The notes below the pieces were generated by a model. The model did no database searches and had not been told where the DNA came from. It saw nothing but the letters and a program-made list of their open reading frames with translations. This document shows positions 6,501 to 7,844 of a stretch of DNA of 7,844 nt, piece after piece. Source of the DNA: Candidatus Bipolaricaulota bacterium (lineage in GTDB: Bacteria > Bipolaricaulota > Bipolaricaulia > UBA7950 > UBA9294); the NCBI GenBank assembly GCA_003979035.1, contig RXOA01000036.1, forward strand, positions 1 through 7,844, written 5' to 3'. Position 1 is the first letter of the stretch. Each line of letters starts with the position of its first letter. Made by a program: the position numbers and the translations under genes.

Positions 6501-7274
6501 AACGGGATCCCGAGCTCCGAAGTGCAGCTGTTCCGCTACCGAGGCGATTACATCGCGGCAGACTCGTTCGCACTGGGCGTGGGATACTGGATGTACGTTC
6601 CCGAACCGATCGTTCTCAGCATCATCGGACTGCCGGTGGAGAGCAGTTACTCGATCCACCTCCTGTCAACGGGGTGGCATCTGATCGGGACCCCGTTCCC
6701 CGCCGCCTGGGATCAGACAAGGGTGGAGTTCGATGGCCAAACCTGGAATGTAGATGACGCCGCCCGACGCGGCATCATCGAGAATCTGTGTGTGGGAACG
6801 GCCGCTGACGGGACATACACCCTGGTCGATGCTCTGCTTCCATGGAACGGCTACTGGGTGTACATCCACGAACCGAGTGTGGTTCTTCATCTCCATCAGA
6901 TGCCGATGCTGTCCGCTCCTCTGTTCTGGACCGCTCCGCCGGCTCTATACACCCCTCCCGGCCCGCCGCAGCTATCCGCGGGAAGCGCAGAGCTGAACGT
7001 CACGCCAAACCCTTCGCGGCATCGGCCCGTTCTGTTCAGCGTCGGTGGCCTGGTTGCGGTCGACGAGATCCGGGTTCGAATCTACGACATGGCGGGCCAC
7101 ATCATCTGGGATGCGTCAGCATCTGACCGCGAACTGGTTTGGGACACCGTCCGCGACGATGGGCACGAGGCTGCTCGTGGCGCCTACATCTACACCGTCG
7201 AGATCCGCCACGAGAACACGTGGTCGCTGGCGGGACGTGACGTGCTGTTGCTTGCGCCGTCAGACCAGCCATGA
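3567..7274 (+). CDS. Large secreted surface protein with six prealbumin/SdrD-B-like domains, PKD and FlgD-Ig-like C-terminus
   Basis: The product has 1235 residues. Residues 1-24 are a signal peptide (MLRRVAVAASLAILLILTAAAGLA|Q). Residues 25-156 are an unrecognised Cys-containing domain. Six prealbumin-like domains follow: 157-275, 276-383, 384-489, 490-593, 594-708 and 709-799. The second to fourth have the SdrD-B signature DxNxNGxxD...GWT (DLNRNGARD, DLNGNGSDD, DINGNGSDE), a possible Ca2+-binding loop. Every domain has Lys early, Glu in the TYxxxE strand and Asn in the last strand, as in CnaB domains that form internal isopeptide bonds. A seven-Gly linker (808-814) precedes a PKD-like domain (818-949), two GWxL...GYW modules (960-1099) and a FlgD-Ig/type IX sorting-like module (1145-1235). 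An adhesin or stalk role at the cell surface is inferred; no enzymatic motif is seen. A c-di-GMP riboswitch lies upstream on the same transcript. The linker is encoded through a 10-base G run that could slip. The start rests on RBS and signal peptide. Confidence 0.93.
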   Translation: MLRRVAVAASLAILLILTAAAGLAQTWPECLTGCTAKDVEVLGAYLADAASGCDVQLLIQAKRQNTYCIVLSCTVEYTDTGGTPQTESVVYTVDYLAGGIQDLTIANVDCLGGTGVSVTDIYIAWSPNDQTCEEDCTDYGPGSKCNGTTPDLPALTGGDILVIKDAVPDYPASFGFSSATLSPSAFTLIDDGTGGNTQEFSDVADGTYIIYESSLPSGWSLENISVIGTAVVTFGSGTNYTRSSFNASRGDDGVRIVIDEASDFAVITFENSIDAGTLTVTKYEDLNRNGARDTSPSLEPVLAGWTIEVYQGTGCDGPNTLVASGTTAADGTISFELPVGTYYVTEQLPTGWINTQPGTTPPCATAVITEGAQSNVLFGNAEQPGSITVHKYNDLNGNGSDDTEPALEGWTITLHSESGCQTTEIASAVTDASGNVTFSSLTPGTYYVSETLQAGWQNTEPGTGSTAPCVEVTLSPGGSPSVGLGNRQIPGSISVHKYEDINGNGSDETEPSLEGWTINLYSAPGCSGTPIASSATDSSGNVTFSSLSPGTYYISETLQAGWQNTDPGTSPPCVEVTLSAEGSPAVDLGNRQLPGAITIQKVTLTSTTELFTFNHDDIGGQTTFDLGSGDTEVFGSVAPGTYVFTEQALAGWSIFDISKQSGDATVRFGSSGSFHDTYQPGDSQVEIVVGANQSALIVFTNEQSQQDQFGSITVTKDVVPNDASLWTITLDGANPQTLADGGSFTYAQLTPGTYTVAEAGPPGYNPLVTVGSDGGTASTGIVVSIGPGENKTVAFTNTLRSQGDDGWGGGGGGGTSSGCYNNNPIPNAGPDQVGCVGERICLDGSASYDPDENLPENFPGSANVSPMYRHQPRETLRFSWTFAIHHYENGRAVLDVPRGSRVLATIEGFDTEFPCFSPDLPGRYVLVLTVTDDYGASLMDQVTVAVEDCDHLVTRRFPTGWQLVSAPLHPADTSVGTLNGIPSSEVQLFRYRGDYIAADSFALGVGYWMYVPEPIVLSIIGLPVESSYSIHLLSTGWHLIGTPFPAAWDQTRVEFDGQTWNVDDAARRGIIENLCVGTAADGTYTLVDALLPWNGYWVYIHEPSVVLHLHQMPMLSAPLFWTAPPALYTPPGPPQLSAGSAELNVTPNPSRHRPVLFSVGGLVAVDEIRVRIYDMAGHIIWDASASDRELVWDTVRDDGHEAARGAYIYTVEIRHENTWSLAGRDVLLLAPSDQP
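4392..4715 (+). repeat. SdrD-B-like domain repeat A in gene 3
   Basis: Residues 276-383 begin GTLTVTKYEDLNRNGARD and end VLFGNAEQ. This is the most divergent of three tandem units, with a few extra residues before the GWTI strand. Candidate isopeptide triad: Lys282, Glu346, Asn380. Confidence 0.75.
4716..5033 (+). repeat. SdrD-B-like domain repeat B in gene 3
   Basis: Residues 384-489 begin PGSITVHKYNDLNGNGSDD and end GLGNRQI. It is about three-quarters identical in protein to repeat C by eye count, pointing to a relatively recent tandem duplication. Candidate triad: Lys391, Glu450, Asn486. Confidence 0.85.
5034..5345 (+). repeat. SdrD-B-like domain repeat C in gene 3
   Basis: Residues 490-593 begin PGSISVHKYEDINGNGSDE and end DLGNRQL. 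It shares GNVTFSSL, ETLQAGWQNT and CVEVTLS with repeat B. Candidate triad: Lys497, Glu556, Asn590. Near-identical DNA between B and C makes this stretch prone to recombination and misassembly. Confidence 0.85.
5691..7274 (+). repeat. Paralogous C-terminal cassette, copy 2
   Basis: This encodes the same domain series as 1221-2780: prealbumin-like, PKD with the MYRHQPRETL insert, two GWxL...GYW modules and the C-terminal module. The main differences are the seven-Gly linker, absent from copy 1, and loss of the CxxCxxC motif present in copy 1. Confidence 0.85.
5986..5995 (+). repeat. Homopolymer of ten G inside gene 3
   Basis: An uninterrupted run of ten G encodes the last two bases of a Trp codon and the start of the seven-Gly linker, and is followed by CGGAGGAGGAGG. 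Runs of this length are prone to replication slippage and to sequencing error. A one-base change would remove the PKD, GWHL and C-terminal modules from the product. Confidence 0.9.
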
Positions 7275-7366
7275 CGCTTCAAGCGCAGACCGAGACCGTG
7301 AGAGCCAGGAGACCGCACGTCGCGGAATCCGGAGTTCCCACGGTTTGACCCCTTAGCCCCTTAGAG
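7275..7366. other. Short spacer between converging genes 3 and 4
   Basis: The 92 bases contain no strong terminator. The best stem is GGAAT/GTTCC (7324-7338), five pairs with no T-run. A tandem duplication of CCCCTTAG lies at 7349-7364. Confidence 0.5.
7349..7364. repeat. Tandem 8-base repeat (CCCCTTAG twice)
   Basis: Two perfect adjacent copies lie just beyond the gene 4 stop. They are probably a chance duplication or slippage product; no function is evident. Confidence 0.5.
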
Positions 7367-7844
7367 TTATCGAAGGATCGCCACTTTCTCAATCGGGAGG
7401 GCAATCCACGACTCAGCCACATGCACCCGGATGCTCATCAGATACACCCCGTTCGCCAGCCGTTCACCGCTTCGGTCCTCGCCCGACCACATCAGCGCGG
7501 ACTCTGTGACATCCGCCTCCCAGACACGCCGTCCTGAGAGATCGAAGACCTCCACACGAAGAGCTTCGGAGCTCACGGTTCCTCCGATGACGTCGATCCA
7601 GGTTCCATCGCCTCGGATGGGATTCGGGGAGACGAGAGCTCTGTACAATCCGCCGTTCTGCAGACCATCAACCAACGAGTCGCCTGTTTGCGGCAAAGCG
7701 CCCGGCTCCACTAGGATGTCGTCGATAAACCAACCCCCGTAGCTGTTGCGAGAATACGTCACCGCATCAAACGCGAACCGGAGCTGCATCGACTGCGCGC
7801 CGCCGGGAACCGCAACCTCCAACGCGACGTTCTCCCACGCCCGA
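7367..7844 (-). CDS. Secreted protein with GWFIDD beta-sandwich end and sorting-like C-terminus (5' end outside window)
   Basis: The - strand frame enters from the right edge and ends at TAA (7369-7367), giving 158 visible residues. The first part, RAWENVALEVAVP...MQLRFAFDAV...YGGWFIDDILVEPG, has the pattern of MAM/lectin-like jelly-roll domains that often end secreted peptidases and surface proteins (LRF...GWxIDDI). After a short linker (about 48-63) comes an approximately 95-residue FlgD-Ig/type IX sorting-like module: LVSPNPIRGDGTW, LRVEVFDLSGRRVWEADV, LMWSGEDRSGERLANGVYLMSI, ending KVAILR. Genes 2 and 3 share the type of module but not its close sequence. The N-terminal catalytic or binding region is beyond the window, so function cannot be named. 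A TTG at 7822 is not the real start, because coding similarity continues upstream (WENVA). Confidence 0.85.
   Translation of the reverse strand, partial: RAWENVALEVAVPGGAQSMQLRFAFDAVTYSRNSYGGWFIDDILVEPGALPQTGDSLVDGLQNGGLYRALVSPNPIRGDGTWIDVIGGTVSSEALRVEVFDLSGRRVWEADVTESALMWSGEDRSGERLANGVYLMSIRVHVAESWIALPIEKVAILR

Overview
The window looks like part of a surface-protein locus from a GC-rich, probably uncultivated bacterium. It holds three genes on the + strand (one cut by the left edge) and one on the - strand (cut by the right edge). All appear to encode exported, multi-domain, beta-rich proteins. There are no tRNA, rRNA, transposase or CRISPR sequences. The organism cannot be fixed from this stretch. 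FlgD-Ig/type IX-like C-terminal modules on mosaics of HYR, PKD and prealbumin-like domains would suit a candidate phylum such as Bipolaricaulota/Acetothermia, but that is a low-confidence guess.

Layout: (1) 2-424, the 3' end of a HYR-repeat protein that stops oddly just as another repeat begins. (2) 462-2780, a 772-residue secreted protein: signal peptide, Ig/HYR region, one prealbumin-like (SpaA/CnaB-type) domain, a PKD domain, two GWHL...GYW modules and a C-terminal FlgD-Ig-like module. (3) 2781-3566, a 786-base gap with a good sigma70-type promoter (2911-2939), a clear cyclic-di-GMP-I (GEMM-I) riboswitch (2983-3065), and about 500 bases of hairpin-rich leader. (4) 3567-7274, a 1235-residue secreted protein: signal peptide, unrecognised Cys-containing N-terminal domain, six prealbumin/SdrD-B-like domains in a row, then the same PKD-GWHL-C-terminal cassette as gene 2. 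(5) 7367-7844 on the - strand, the C-terminal part of another secreted protein with a GWFIDD beta-sandwich end and a C-terminal sorting-like module, converging on gene 3.

The main finding is the GEMM-I riboswitch. The promoter and riboswitch point in the same direction as gene 3 and nothing convincing is encoded between them. The natural reading is that c-di-GMP, the second messenger of the motile-to-sessile switch, controls a large adhesin- or stalk-like surface protein. The mechanism is not obvious: there is no classical intrinsic terminator next to the aptamer, and the start codon is about 500 bases downstream. A C-rich, G-poor stretch in the leader makes Rho-dependent control one possibility. 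Genes 2 and 3 are paralogues with a shared C-terminal half and exchanged N-terminal halves, so the locus looks like a set of modular surface proteins made by domain shuffling.
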